NCBI GenBank assembly: GCA_023399215.1
Contig: JAEWQJ010000020.1
Coordinates: 103,926-167,925 of the forward strand
DNA length: 64,000 bases
From: Methanobacteriota archaeon
GTDB taxonomy: Archaea; Halobacteriota; Methanosarcinia; Methanosarcinales; Methanosarcinaceae
Reading direction: 5' to 3'
Below, one piece after another: positions 45,593 to 55,655 of the stretch. The position numbers and the translations under genes are program-made. A model generated the notes under the pieces. The model saw nothing but the letters and a program-made list of their open reading frames with translations. It had not been told where the DNA came from and searched no databases. Positions within the stretch are counted from its first letter, which is position 1. Every line of letters begins with the position of its first letter.

Positions 45593-47584
45593 TTATTCCG
45601 CACCGTCCTCGAAAAGCTTTCTAACTTCCTCAACATTTTCAGGTGGGCTGATCACAAGCAGAATATCATCCGCGAGAATTTCAGTCTCAGCTTCCGGTCC
45701 GGGAATGATTTTATGACTACGTGAGATTGCAAGTGCGGACACTCCATAGTTCTTCCGAAGATTGAGTTCCCCAAGAGTCATTCCTGCTGATTTTGAGAAT
45801 TTCCCTACCCTGATACTCCGGATTTCCACATCTGCAAAATCAAGAGCCAGATCGCAGATTTTTTTCCTGGGGATGCCAGTACTTCGAAGCATCTTATAAT
45901 GGTCGGCACGTAATGTTGAAGTAAGGGAATAGATTTCACTGCTGGGAACTAAGTATCTGTGAAGTACCCTTGTGAAAAGCTCTATTGAGCTTTCAAACTC
46001 ATCAGAAATGACTTCATCTGCCCCAAAATCATAGAACTTATCCAGCTCACTCAGGAAATGTGTTCTGGCAATGATGTGGATTTCCGGATTTAACCTTTGG
46101 GCAGCTTCAATTATTCTTTTAGCGCTCGGAGGATCACCTGCGGTCACGACAACAGATTTCGCGGTCTGGATGCCTGCATGTTCCAGTACAGCATTCTGAG
46201 CAGCATCACCGTAAAAAATACGCTCTTCCTTCTGCTTCTCTATCCGTACGACTTCAGGATTCATGTCAATTACTATGTAGGGAATTGAAGCTGCTTTTGC
46301 AGCAGTCACGACATTTCTACCGTTTATCCCAAATCCTACTATAATTACGTGGTTTTCAAGTTTCTCTTCAGATTCTTTTTCTTTAAATTTACTGTACCAG
46401 CCCTGTTTCAAGATTGGGGGAAAAGGCAGAAAGTCAGCAAAAGTCGTGGTTCGATACCCTATACTCATAAAAAGAGGGGTAAGCACCATAGAAAGTACTG
46501 CAACATCCAGAAATTCCTGGTACATGAGAGAGGAAATTAATCCACTTGCAGAACCTACTTTTGCAAGGATAAAGGAAAATTCTCCAACCTGTGAAAGGGA
46601 AAATCCAACCAGAATCATTGTATGCAAAGGAAAACCTATGAGAAAGGTGCTCAAACTGTTTGCCAGAGCCTTCAGAAGCAGCACAGCCAGGGTAGCAGCC
46701 AGGATCAGGAGCAGATGTTCTCTTAATATGTTGAGATCAAGCAGCATCCCTATTGAGATGAAGAAAATACTCATGAACATATCTCTGAATGGAATTAAGT
46801 TCCCAAGAGCCTGAACTGAATACTCAGATTCCGAGATGATCAGGCCAGCAAGAAAAGCTCCTAGTGCCAGAGACAAACCAACTATAGAAGTCAACCAGGC
46901 GACAGAAAGCCCTATTGCTACAACACTCAGTAGAAAAAGCTCATTATTCCGTGTCTTTGCCACCTGGTACATGATGAAAGGAACGACATATCTGGCGCTT
47001 ATAAGGGTGAACATGATAAGCCCCAGCCCCTGCAGGATAAGTTCTAAAAAGGACTTCTCGGTTCCTGGAATGCCTGCAAGGACAGGAATTAAGAGAATAA
47101 TTATCACTGCTGCGATGTCTTGAAAAATTAGTATTCCCAAGGAAGTTCGTCCGTGAAGGCTATAGATTTCTCCTTTTTCCTGTAAGAGTTTAAGGACAAT
47201 TGCAGTGCTGCTTAATGCCACTAAAAGTCCAAGGAAAATTGACGATTCTCTGGAATTACCAAGCCAGAGGAATATAAGAGCAACGATAATTGAAGTTATG
47301 GAAAGCTGCAAACCGCCTCCAAAAATTACGATTCTGCGAAGCTGTAAAAGATCGCGCAGCGAGAATTCCATACCTATGGTAAAAAGCAGAAGTACAACGC
47401 CGATTTCGGCCAAAAATTCTATGTTTTCAATCTCTCTAATCAATCCAAAACCGAAAGGTCCAGCAAGAATACCTGCAAGTAGAAAACCAATCAGTGGAGC
47501 TATTTTTAATTTTGAGAAAGTAAATACTACAGGAATAGAAAGTCCGAAGATGATCAGAAGGTCGGTTAAAAGATTCGTCGCCAT
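45593..47584 (-). CDS. CPA2 monovalent cation/proton antiporter with RCK domains
   Basis: 663 residues. The N-terminal antiporter domain (1-385) has 12-13 helices, with GFLLAGILAGPFGFG, ALSSTAIVLKLL and IFQDIAAVIIILLIP (ion-site Asp). A TrkA-N/RCK domain (about 405-530) binds nucleotide through VIIVGFGINGRNVV. A TrkA-C domain (about 570-655) closes the protein. It is KefB/KefC-like, so it most likely exports K+ (or Na+) in exchange for protons under ligand control. ATG 47584 is used; the TTG one codon earlier is unlikely. It lies near osmolyte genes. Confidence 0.9.
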   Translation of the reverse strand: MATNLLTDLLIIFGLSIPVVFTFSKLKIAPLIGFLLAGILAGPFGFGLIREIENIEFLAEIGVVLLLFTIGMEFSLRDLLQLRRIVIFGGGLQLSITSIIVALIFLWLGNSRESSIFLGLLVALSSTAIVLKLLQEKGEIYSLHGRTSLGILIFQDIAAVIIILLIPVLAGIPGTEKSFLELILQGLGLIMFTLISARYVVPFIMYQVAKTRNNELFLLSVVAIGLSVAWLTSIVGLSLALGAFLAGLIISESEYSVQALGNLIPFRDMFMSIFFISIGMLLDLNILREHLLLILAATLAVLLLKALANSLSTFLIGFPLHTMILVGFSLSQVGEFSFILAKVGSASGLISSLMYQEFLDVAVLSMVLTPLFMSIGYRTTTFADFLPFPPILKQGWYSKFKEKESEEKLENHVIIVGFGINGRNVVTAAKAASIPYIVIDMNPEVVRIEKQKEERIFYGDAAQNAVLEHAGIQTAKSVVVTAGDPPSAKRIIEAAQRLNPEIHIIARTHFLSELDKFYDFGADEVISDEFESSIELFTRVLHRYLVPSSEIYSLTSTLRADHYKMLRSTGIPRKKICDLALDFADVEIRSIRVGKFSKSAGMTLGELNLRKNYGVSALAISRSHKIIPGPEAETEILADDILLVISPPENVEEVRKLFEDGAE

Positions 47585-47587
47585 CAA

Positions 47588-48281
47588 TATATAATGATTT
47601 TTTAAATAATATAAATTTCATTGACCTGGGCCCTCGAGAAAAGGTAGTAACATACTAAAACTAATATGGGGAAATGAATTAGCTATTTTAACAAATAAAA
47701 GAGCATGGTAGACATTTTTAAAACATGAGATATTTTAGAAAATTAAAGAATTATGTGGAGTATATTTGGATAAATAAGATAAAAATAAGCATATGGGGAT
47801 TTAAAAACCGCTTTTAGTCTTCATAGCTTAAAACAAAGTCTATTTAAAAGTTAAAAATTTACTCTAGCCTTTATCCCTCTCTGAAGGCCATGTTACTTTC
47901 CTGAAATTGCTTAATAAAGAATCAATTGCTTTTCTGTCTATTTATGCATATATGCCCTCTTTAAAAGAAGGAAATAAGGAAATCCTAAAAAAAATGAATT
48001 TTTAAAAGAAAATGAAACAATTAGAAAGTGTAAAATCAAAAAAAACCTCAAATAAAAAGGTATTTTTAAGTTTTTTTTCGAAAAAAAAGGATTTTTAAAA
48101 CTTGATTAGATAAAAAAGTATTTAAAAGATTTGTTTAATATGAATATTGGCATATTTAAGACATATTTTCTCTAAATAAGCTGAAAAAAGAGGGATTTAA
48201 TTTCCTAGAACAGGGTTCATTTTATTGTACTCTGGAAGTCTCTCCTATAATTTTTCTTTCAGCTTTCACTGAGGTTTAATT
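47588..48281. other. Very AT-rich region upstream of ablA
   Basis: About 700 bases with poly-A and poly-T tracts (48000-48110) and no ORF. It is the divergent upstream region of the antiporter and the lysine aminomutase. A GAGGT ribosome site is at 48271-48275. An osmotically controlled promoter is expected here but no specific element is recognised. Confidence 0.5.
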
Positions 48282-49541
48282 GTGAAATCTAAGATTATGA
48301 ACTATTTTAATGCATCTGAAGAAGAATTTTCAGACTGGAAATGGCAATACAGGCATAGAATTGAGACCGTAGAATAACTTGAAAAATTGATTCAGTTATC
48401 AGAGACCGAGAAAGAAGATATAAAAAAAGCTCTTGAAGTTTTTCCTATGGCAATATCTCCTTATTATGCTTCTCTTATAGATCCGACAGATCCTAACTGT
48501 CCTATTCGAATGCAGGCTGTACCCAGTTCAGCCGAACTTAAAAAATCTTCCTGGGAACTCGAAGATCCCCTATGTGAGGATAAGGATTCCCCTTCTGAAG
48601 AGAGCTGTATAACCCATAGATATCCTGATAGGGTGCTTTTCCTCATTTCAAACCGCTGTGGGATGTATTGCAGACACTGTACCCGCAAGCGAAGGGTCGG
48701 CAACAGGGAGTACGACTATTCTGAAAAGGTAATCAGAGAAGGGCTCGAGTATATTAGAGAACATCCTGAAATAAGGGATGTCCTTCTTTCAGGAGGAGAT
48801 GCCCTGCTCGTTTCCGATGAAAGGCTGGACTGGCTCCTGGGAGAACTCTTTGACATTCCTCACGTGGAAATAGTAAGGATAGGTTCAAGGGTCCCTGTAA
48901 CCCTCCCTCAGCGCATAACTCCTGAATTATGTGAAATTCTTGAAAAATATCCGTCAGTCTGGCTCAATACCCATTTCAATCACCCAAAAGAGATTACCCC
49001 GGAAGCTAAAAAGGCAATGAGAATGCTAGCAAAAGCCGGAGTTCCTCTTGGTAATCAGTCCGTACTCCTCAGGGGAGTCAATGACTGCCCGATGGTAATT
49101 AAAAAACTTTGCCACGAACTCCTTAAGATAAAAACAAGGCCTTATTACCTCTATCAGTGCGACCTTTCCTTTGGGCTGGAGCATTTCAGGACCTCAGTTT
49201 CGAGGGGAATAGAGATCATTGAGATGCTTAGAGGACATACATCGGGTCTTGCAGTTCCTACTTTTGTTGTTGATGCCCCTGGAGGAGGAGGAAAAATTCC
49301 TGTAGGTCCTAATTACCTGATTTCAAGCTCGGACACAGGAGTCGTCCTTAGAAATTACGAAGGGGTGATCTGCATGTACCCAGAACCTGAAGCTTATTCC
49401 TGGGAGTGTCAGCAAGCCTGTTCAATCTGCGATAAGCATCCAGGGCTTAAAAGTGGCACAGGCATTGCAAAACTATATGACGAAGAAAATGACATAATCG
49501 CTCTCGAACCCGAAAGCCTCGAAAGAAAAAAGCGTTTCTAA
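48282..49541 (+). pseudogene. ablA: Lysine 2,3-aminomutase interrupted by an in-frame TAA
   Basis: Radical-SAM/PLP enzyme converting L-lysine to beta-lysine for the osmolyte N-epsilon-acetyl-beta-lysine. From GTG 48282 (GAGGT site) the frame gives FSDWKWQYRHRIETVE, then TAA at 48375-48377, then LEKLIQLSE. This is the family N-terminus with one codon changed, probably GAA to TAA. The rest is intact: cluster motif CGMYCRHC (about residue 121 of the full form), DVLLSGGDAL and PLP-lysine loop DAPGGGGK. A TTG at 48387 could restart, but no ribosome site precedes it and the first 35 residues would be lost. A sequencing error is the main alternative. Confidence 0.8.
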
Positions 49542-49616
49542 AGAAAAGAGTAAAGGAAATAAACCAGGAAAATCTCCTCAAGTCAAAAAACTTTAAAAAC
49601 GTAAGGAGGAAAAAAT

Positions 49617-50594
49617 ATGGAAAAAAACCTTCCCTTTATTCTTGAAATTAAAGAAGAACTGGCGGGATACTGGAAAAAGATAAATCTGGAGATTGGAGGA
49701 TCAAGAGCTGATCTTGTAATTGATTACTACAACAACAGAATAAAGGTTATGAATTTTACCGGAATTTTTGAGAAAATTTCAGAAGCTCTTAAAATCGTTG
49801 CTAAAGTAGAAAAAATTGGGAAGATAATCGTATATACGCCTCTGGAAAACATAAAAGAGCTTGAAACCTGTGGATATGTAGAGGAAGGAAACATCAAGGG
49901 GTACTATGCAGGAAAAGACTGCCATGTTTTCTCAAGTTACCCTGAAACTTCCAGAGGAGTTTCTTCTAATAAAGGGAAAGAAGACCAGATAATTGAAAGC
50001 TGTCTCAGAAAAGTAATGATATCCAGAAGAAAACTGAAAAAACCGGATGGCTCCCAAAAAAATGAGAACATAAGAAAACAAGGAGAGAATATCGGGTTTC
50101 AGGAAGAGTACAGGCTCAAGCCTGCAGTCCAGGCTGATGCCTCAGCAATGGCAACTCTTTACAGGCAGGAGTTTAAGTTTTATCCCACTCCTTTGCACAT
50201 GAAAAGTTATCTTCTAAAAACCATGGACTCGAATGTTCTCTATTTCCTTGCAGAAAAGCAAGGAACAATCTTGAGCCTTGCTTCGGCAGAAATGGACCCA
50301 ACAAACAAGTGTGCAGAAATAACCGACTGCCTGACAATTCCTTCCGAGAGGGGAAAGGGATTGATAAAAGAGCTCATCAAAGCTCTGGAAAAAGAACTTT
50401 TAAATAGAGGCTTCAGAAGCTCTTATACTCTCTGTAGAGCTTCATCTCCAGGAATAAATGCAGCTTTTGCTTCTCTTGGCTATGCTTATACAGGCAGGCT
50501 AGTTAACAACTGCAAGATTGGAAATGGATTTGAAGACATGAACATCTGGTGCAAAATGCTTAAAAAGAACAGGTCAAAACAAAGAATAAACTAA
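49617..50594 (+). CDS. ablB: Beta-lysine N6-acetyltransferase
   Basis: 325 residues. It acetylates beta-lysine with acetyl-CoA to make N-epsilon-acetyl-beta-lysine, the methanosarcinal compatible solute. The C-terminal GNAT domain (about 165-320) has LKPAVQADASAMATLYRQEF, the acetyl-CoA loop IPSERGKGLIKELI and SSYTLCRASSPGINAAFASL. A Lys-rich insert of about 30 residues (about 135-165) separates the N-terminal domain from it. A strong AAGGAGG site precedes ATG. It sits 75 bases after ablA in the usual ablA-ablB order, so osmotic induction as one operon is expected. Confidence 0.9.
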   Translation: MEKNLPFILEIKEELAGYWKKINLEIGGSRADLVIDYYNNRIKVMNFTGIFEKISEALKIVAKVEKIGKIIVYTPLENIKELETCGYVEEGNIKGYYAGKDCHVFSSYPETSRGVSSNKGKEDQIIESCLRKVMISRRKLKKPDGSQKNENIRKQGENIGFQEEYRLKPAVQADASAMATLYRQEFKFYPTPLHMKSYLLKTMDSNVLYFLAEKQGTILSLASAEMDPTNKCAEITDCLTIPSERGKGLIKELIKALEKELLNRGFRSSYTLCRASSPGINAAFASLGYAYTGRLVNNCKIGNGFEDMNIWCKMLKKNRSKQRIN

Positions 50595-50699
50595 AGCAAA
50601 AAAACTGAAAGAAACCGGAAATTGGCAGGAGAAAAAGTCCATTCAGCCAAAAACTTATTTGATTTTGCTTTCAAAACTCCACAGTGTTGAGTATTTTGA

Positions 50700-51317
50700 T
50701 TAAAGAAGTTCTTGAGTATTCTGCTCAAGCCTGGTGGTAATTTCCTTTGCAGCTTGGGCTGTTACGTAATCTATATAGGCTTTTTGTGAGATCAGGCCTT
50801 TTGTGGAGTCCTTCAATTCCACATTCCCACTTATTAACTTTTCTCCTTCCCGAGAGCTACTGTTTACGAAGGTTACAGTTACAGATCCTTCTTTAAATTG
50901 ATCAAAATATTTTACGTCTCCTCCAGTTGAGGTATAGAAGAAAAAAATATTCAGATTTGAAAAGGCATAAACAGGCGTATAGACTCCGTCACGTTTACTG
51001 ATATTAATCAGGAGGGCTTGAGAATTATACTTGTTCTTTACTTCGTCGGTGATTGATACCTCCATGCCTGCTTTTTCCAGTTCAGTATCAAGGTTTTTTC
51101 TAAGAGATTTCGAAAAGTAGTCGTTACCTTCTATATGGAGGCAAATCCTACCTGGAAAGTCAATTTGAGGGTTGCCTGTGGAGTAGGAACTTACCATGGA
51201 ATTAGCTTTGGTCTCGCTCTTTGCCGCCTTGAAGTCCAGAATATAAAAGGAAGAAAAAATAATTGTAAGAATAATTACTGCAAGAAAAAGTCTTCTATTT
51301 ACTATGATTTCTTTCAT
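50700..51317 (-). CDS. Membrane-anchored exported protein, unknown
   Basis: 205 residues. The N-terminal hydrophobic helix (about 8-28) is a signal anchor with no lipobox Cys. The extracytoplasmic part has mixed alpha/beta composition, with RICLHIEGNDYFSKSLRKNL, ALLINISKRDGVYTPVYA and a C-terminal AYIDYVTAQAAKEITTRL. No family is recognised. The upstream Shine-Dalgarno sequence is weak. It is convergent with ablB. Confidence 0.6.
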   Translation of the reverse strand: MKEIIVNRRLFLAVIILTIIFSSFYILDFKAAKSETKANSMVSSYSTGNPQIDFPGRICLHIEGNDYFSKSLRKNLDTELEKAGMEVSITDEVKNKYNSQALLINISKRDGVYTPVYAFSNLNIFFFYTSTGGDVKYFDQFKEGSVTVTFVNSSSREGEKLISGNVELKDSTKGLISQKAYIDYVTAQAAKEITTRLEQNTQELL

Positions 51318-51530
51318 GCTTCTAAGAGTTATGTTTTGATCTTAAAAAAAGATGGGTTGAGGAATAGTCAGAATCTATCTCAAAAATTTCATTGAAAGTT
51401 TAAAATTTGTTCCTGAATCAGAGGTTTATTTACCAAATAGATCTGAAAATCAGTGTTAGGGCCAAAAATTTAGATAACATCCAAAAACGAGACTCAGAAA
51501 AAATTAAACTCAGAAAAAATTAAAAAATAA

Positions 51531-51615
51531 CGACGAGAGGGGGACTCGAACCCCCGGGACGCAAAGCATCACGGGATTAGCAATCCCGCGCCATACCGGG
51601 CTTGGCTATCTCGTC
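51531..51615 (-). tRNA. tRNA-Ser (anticodon GCU)
   Basis: 85 bases with the long variable arm of a class II tRNA. The acceptor GACGAGA pairs with TCTCGTC, followed by discriminator G. The anticodon stem CGGGA/TCCCG carries loop TTGCTAA, anticodon GCT, reading AGC/AGU. The T arm has GGGGGTTCGAGTCCCCC. It is downstream of the SRP RNA on the same strand and probably processed from a shared transcript. CCA is not encoded. Confidence 0.95.
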
Positions 51616-51750
51616 ACAAAGGACTTTAAGAAGCACGTCCCCTTAAATGCATTTTATGTATTTAATCTTTTCCAGAGGAAGGGTTTCACAGGGACTATTT
51701 TACAAGAAGTATAATAGTTATGCTATAAAACTGAATCACCTGATATATTA

Positions 51751-52070
51751 AGCGATGAGCACACCTCAGGTTGTTGAACCTTGGAGATACCAGGAGACTG
51801 GGACCTCTTCTCCACCCCGCAGCCCCGCAAGCGATAGTTGCCCACAGTAAGTCTGCTCCCTTCCGGGCCTCGACCGGTTTCCGCAGTTATGGTATGAAGA
51901 CCTGCTCTCCAGCAAACCCGCATACCTGCACCATCCAAGCAGGACGGGGCTTCTCCGTTGAGATTCCAGGCTGGAGTCCCTTCGACGCATCTTCCATTGG
52001 CTTCGTCCCCCGCGTGTCGGCGATCTCGGGTTACAGGTAACGCCGGGCTACCCGGACTAGCTCATCAGCT
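51751..52070 (-). ncRNA. Signal recognition particle 7S RNA
   Basis: About 320 bases. Helix 8, the SRP54-binding site, is recognisable on the minus strand by CCCGGAAGGGAGCAGACT, with the GGAA-type loop and asymmetric loop. The 5' and 3' ends pair (GCTCATC at 52060-52066 with GATGAGC at 51754-51760, extended by AGC/GCT), forming archaeal helix 1. G+C content is far above the surroundings. The RNA joins SRP19 and SRP54 to target membrane proteins. The exact ends are set from the helix 1 pairing. Confidence 0.93.
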
Positions 52071-52425
52071 ATACAAAGTCACTTGTAATATATAAAGATA
52101 TGCCAGTCATATCCCTCCCGATATCTGTTTTTCATAATGGGGCGTAAATGTTCAATCGTCTTTAAAAGAAAAAAGCAAAAAGGGTGAGACTATTGAGTGA
52201 GACTATTTTTTAAGCTGCTTGGAAAAGTATTAAGATATATTCAGAGGGGCTTAAAAGAAGAGCTTATAAAAAAAGGCTTAATAAGAGGGGCTTAAAATAT
52301 ATAAAAAGAAATAAATCACCCTATTTATTTATACGTTATTTTTCAAAATAATGTGTAAATAAATCTGAAACAGCTATATAGCACACCAAAATATCGGTAA
52401 AATGGGGAAAATTTGGGGAATTTCT

Positions 52426-54051
52426 ATGAGATGTGGAGTTGCAATTGACCTTGGAACAAGTGGGTATCGAGCTCAAAAAATCGATCTTGATACAGAAGAG
52501 ATCCGAAGAACAGTGATAACTTTGAGGAATCCTCTTCCCGGATCAAACGTAATGGATCATATGGATTTCGCAATTCACTATGGTCAGGATCTCGCACATG
52601 GACTTTCTATAAATGCAGTAAAGAGCCTATTCCAGGCTCTTGATGTGAAAAGCGAAGAACTTGAAAGACTTTCAATATGTGGGAACCCAATTCAGCTATC
52701 CATCTTTCAGGGGATAAGCATCGAAGACCTGGCCTATGCAGGAGAACGGAAGAAAAAGAAGTATAATATACAGGAGCAGGACAGAAGCGCGAGAATCATA
52801 CATAGCAGTGAAATCCCCGGGCTTGATGAATATGATTGTGAAATCGTAGTTCCTCCTGCAATAAAACATGAAGTTGGGGCCGATGCCCTTGCCCTGATAA
52901 TAAAATCCGGAATGCTCGATAGCGACGAAATTTCAATTGCTACGGACTACGGAACAAATGCAGAAATGGCCCTCAAAGTGAAGGATATTATTTATACGGG
53001 ATCTGCAGCTGCTGGCCCTGCCCTTGAAGGACAGCAGATAAAACATGGAAACCTTGCGTCTCCTTACGTCATATCAGATTTTGAATTCGAGAATGGGGGA
53101 TTAAGGAACTACGTCCTGAGTGAAGAAATGAAACCGGTTCCCGGAGATATCATCGATCCGGCAACCGGGGAAATCCTTGAGGAAGGTCAGATCAAAGCCA
53201 AAGGAATCACAGGTACTGGGGTCATAGCTCTGATAGAAAAAGGAATTGAACGTGGCCTTATAGAGCTCCCAAGGATTAAAACTCCGGATGAGCTTATTCA
53301 TCTGCAAAACCGGATGGATTTCTCTGAAAAAGACCTGAAGGAAGCCGGAAAAGCTATAGGCGCAATTCGTGCAGGGCATATTACGCTCTGTTCGACCGCA
53401 GGTATCGAAATGGCAGACATTGATACGGCTTATATGGCAGGTGCTGCCGGTACATATATGGATGCGGTAAAAGCCCAGAAAATCGGTTTGATTCCGTACG
53501 CAACAGGAAAGATCTCCCAGCTTGGAAACACTTCACTTGCAGTCGCCCGTGAAATATTGCTGTCGGAAAAGAGATTATGGGAACTTCAGGACATTGCAAG
53601 TCAGATAATAGGCACACACATAATGTTTGCGACTGCTCCGGAATTCCGGGACGTATATGTTCTTGAACTTGCATACTGGGAAGAAGGTATGCCCTTTAAA
53701 ATGTTCAAGAAATATCTCAAAAAGAAAGAGCTTCCAGGCCTGGGAGACCCAATACAGAATCCCATTATCGATAAACGTGTGGAGAGAGATATTCCAGTTC
53801 TTGGAGAAGAAGGGCTTCATGTACTTGAAAGAGTCGGAACCTACATGACTATGGTTGTCGATTGCCCCGAATGCAAAAAGTGTATTAAAGTCTGCCCAAC
53901 TGGCGCTATATCAATTGACGACGAAAATAGAGTTATGATAAGCACTGACTTATGTGAAGGCGCCCATTGCCAGAAATGTATCCGAGCCTGCCCTCCGGAA
54001 AAATTTAACTGGGAAAATCTCGAGGTTTTCAAACAGAAGCTACAGGAATAA
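52426..54051 (+). CDS. RamA-like reductive activase of corrinoid proteins
   Basis: 541 residues from ATG 52426, which has TTGGGGA upstream; ATG 52402 does not. An ASKHA-type ATPase-like domain (GVAIDLGTSGYRAQKID at the start, IATDYGTNAEMAL, GAAGTYMDAVKAQ) is followed by two C-terminal [4Fe-4S] motifs, CPECKKCIKVCP (about 482-493) and CEGAHCQKCIRACPP (about 514-528). RamA uses ATP and low-potential electrons to return Co(II) of methylamine and methanol corrinoid proteins to Co(I). No methyltransferase gene is nearby, so this could be ramA itself or a paralog with another target. Confidence 0.88.
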   Translation: MRCGVAIDLGTSGYRAQKIDLDTEEIRRTVITLRNPLPGSNVMDHMDFAIHYGQDLAHGLSINAVKSLFQALDVKSEELERLSICGNPIQLSIFQGISIEDLAYAGERKKKKYNIQEQDRSARIIHSSEIPGLDEYDCEIVVPPAIKHEVGADALALIIKSGMLDSDEISIATDYGTNAEMALKVKDIIYTGSAAAGPALEGQQIKHGNLASPYVISDFEFENGGLRNYVLSEEMKPVPGDIIDPATGEILEEGQIKAKGITGTGVIALIEKGIERGLIELPRIKTPDELIHLQNRMDFSEKDLKEAGKAIGAIRAGHITLCSTAGIEMADIDTAYMAGAAGTYMDAVKAQKIGLIPYATGKISQLGNTSLAVAREILLSEKRLWELQDIASQIIGTHIMFATAPEFRDVYVLELAYWEEGMPFKMFKKYLKKKELPGLGDPIQNPIIDKRVERDIPVLGEEGLHVLERVGTYMTMVVDCPECKKCIKVCPTGAISIDDENRVMISTDLCEGAHCQKCIRACPPEKFNWENLEVFKQKLQE

Positions 54052-54145
54052 AATGGTTCAGGATCTATGGTCAGGCAACTTCTAAATTCCCAATGAAATA
54101 AAATATAGGGCAATAAGCAACTTATACATACTTTAGAAGATCATT

Positions 54146-54223
54146 GGAAATAAGAAGATATCTTCGAAAATAAGAAGATATCTTCAAAAATAAAAAGATA
54201 TCTTCGAAAATAAAAAGATATCA
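54146..54223. repeat. Four tandem 20-bp repeats, each a small palindrome
   Basis: Units start at 54146, 54166, 54186 and 54206 with the form GAAAATAAGAAGATATCTTC. The GAAGATATCTTC part is self-complementary in the first units. They lie between the convergent RamA-like and purB genes and could form alternative hairpins. Confidence 0.9.
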
Positions 54224-54296
54224 TGCTGGCTAGAGAAAATAACATCCTGCAACCTTTTAATAATGTGAAAAATTAAAAAAGGTTAGAAGGAGTAAG

Positions 54297-55643
54297 TTAG
54301 AGAGAATAAGCTTCACGAAGTTTTGCGACAAGTACTTCAACCTGTTCCACTGCAGTCCCTATATATTTATCGGGATTTACGAGATTCTCAATATCTGTAG
54401 CAGTTAAATATCTTGCAATATCAGGATTTTCCAGAAGTACATTTTTGAAATGCTGTCCTGTATCGTGGGCTTTCATTGCTGCAGTCCTCACGAGCTCATG
54501 GGCTTCCTGCCTGCCTACTCCTCTTTTTGCGAGCTCAATCATCACAGCCTCTCCCATATTAAGGCCCCTTAGCAATTCTAGATTTCTCCGGATATTTTCA
54601 GGATAGAATCTCAGATGTTCAATTACATTTATCCCTATTTTGAGGATGTGGTCCGTAAGCACACAGGCTTCAGGGAAAACTACTCTCTCGGAAGAAGAGT
54701 TGGTCAGATCCCTTTCATCCCACAGTGTATTATTAAGGAGTTCGGGCTCCACCATGGCCCTTACAATTCTTGCAAGCCCGCACATCTGCTCGGACTTTAT
54801 AGGATTGCGTTTATGGGGCATAGTAGATGAGCCTACCTGCTTTTTTCCAAAACTTTCCTCAATCTCGGCAATTTCACTGCGCTGGAGAGTCCTGATTTCT
54901 ATACCTATCTTATCCAGAGTCGTAACTGTATTTGCCATCCACATTACAAATTCAGCGTGCCTATCTCTCTGAATGATCTGATTGGAAACATCAACAGAGC
55001 CGATTCCAAGGTGCTGCATTGTAAGTTTCTGGATAAGTATCCCAGATTTCCCAAATGCAGCCTGGGTCCCAACTGCACCTGTCATCTGCCCTACAGTAGC
55101 TCTTGGAGTGAGTTGATGGAGACGGTCAAGATGCCTTGAAATCTCCGAAGCCCATATCGCAAAACGCAGTCCGTATGTTGTCGGAACCCCTATTTGTCCG
55201 TGAGTTCTTCCGCAGCAGACCGTATTTTTGTGGGCTTCGGCCTTGTCAAGCAGAACTCCGAGAAAAGTTTTGAGTTTATCCTCCATAAGGTCGATTGCAT
55301 CCTTAATCTGGAGAGCTGTTGCCGTGTCTAGAATATCGTTTGAAGTGGCTCCGAAATGTACCCATTTTCCAGCGTCATCTCTGCACTGTTCAGAAATTGC
55401 AGTGACCACAGCCATCATATCATGATGGATCTCTGCTTCAATTTCGTCAACCCTTTCAGATTTTACGGAAGAGATACTTTCAGATATAATCTCAGCCGAA
55501 TCTGCGGGGATCAAACCCATATCCGCTTCGGCGCGGGCAAGGGCTGCCTCGACTTGAAGGAGCTTGTTAAGTCTGTTTTCCTGGCTCCACACATGTTTCA
55601 TTTCTGCTGTACCATACCGGTAGTCTATAGGATGAATCAACAC
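54297..55643 (-). CDS. purB: Adenylosuccinate lyase
   Basis: Catalyses two fumarate-releasing steps of purine synthesis (SAICAR to AICAR, adenylosuccinate to AMP). From GTG 55643 the protein is 448 residues and begins with IHPIDYRYGTAEM, as in archaeal PurB; GGTGA lies just upstream. The ATG 55655 form has no ribosome site. The superfamily signature GSSTMPHKRNPIKSE is at about residues 272-286, and the catalytic His regions (RTHGQIGVPTTYG, HFGATSNDILDTAT) are present. It is monocistronic. Confidence 0.96.
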   Translation of the reverse strand: MLIHPIDYRYGTAEMKHVWSQENRLNKLLQVEAALARAEADMGLIPADSAEIISESISSVKSERVDEIEAEIHHDMMAVVTAISEQCRDDAGKWVHFGATSNDILDTATALQIKDAIDLMEDKLKTFLGVLLDKAEAHKNTVCCGRTHGQIGVPTTYGLRFAIWASEISRHLDRLHQLTPRATVGQMTGAVGTQAAFGKSGILIQKLTMQHLGIGSVDVSNQIIQRDRHAEFVMWMANTVTTLDKIGIEIRTLQRSEIAEIEESFGKKQVGSSTMPHKRNPIKSEQMCGLARIVRAMVEPELLNNTLWDERDLTNSSSERVVFPEACVLTDHILKIGINVIEHLRFYPENIRRNLELLRGLNMGEAVMIELAKRGVGRQEAHELVRTAAMKAHDTGQHFKNVLLENPDIARYLTATDIENLVNPDKYIGTAVEQVEVLVAKLREAYSL

Positions 55644-55655
55644 ATAAATCACCAT

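Noticed and set aside
48375..48377. Pyrrolysine-type readthrough in ablA
   Set aside because: The interrupting codon is TAA, whereas pyrrolysine is inserted at TAG.
51723..52040. Protein-coding frames within the SRP RNA region
   Set aside because: The sequence is a structured RNA with the helix 8 signature. Open frames result from its high G+C content.
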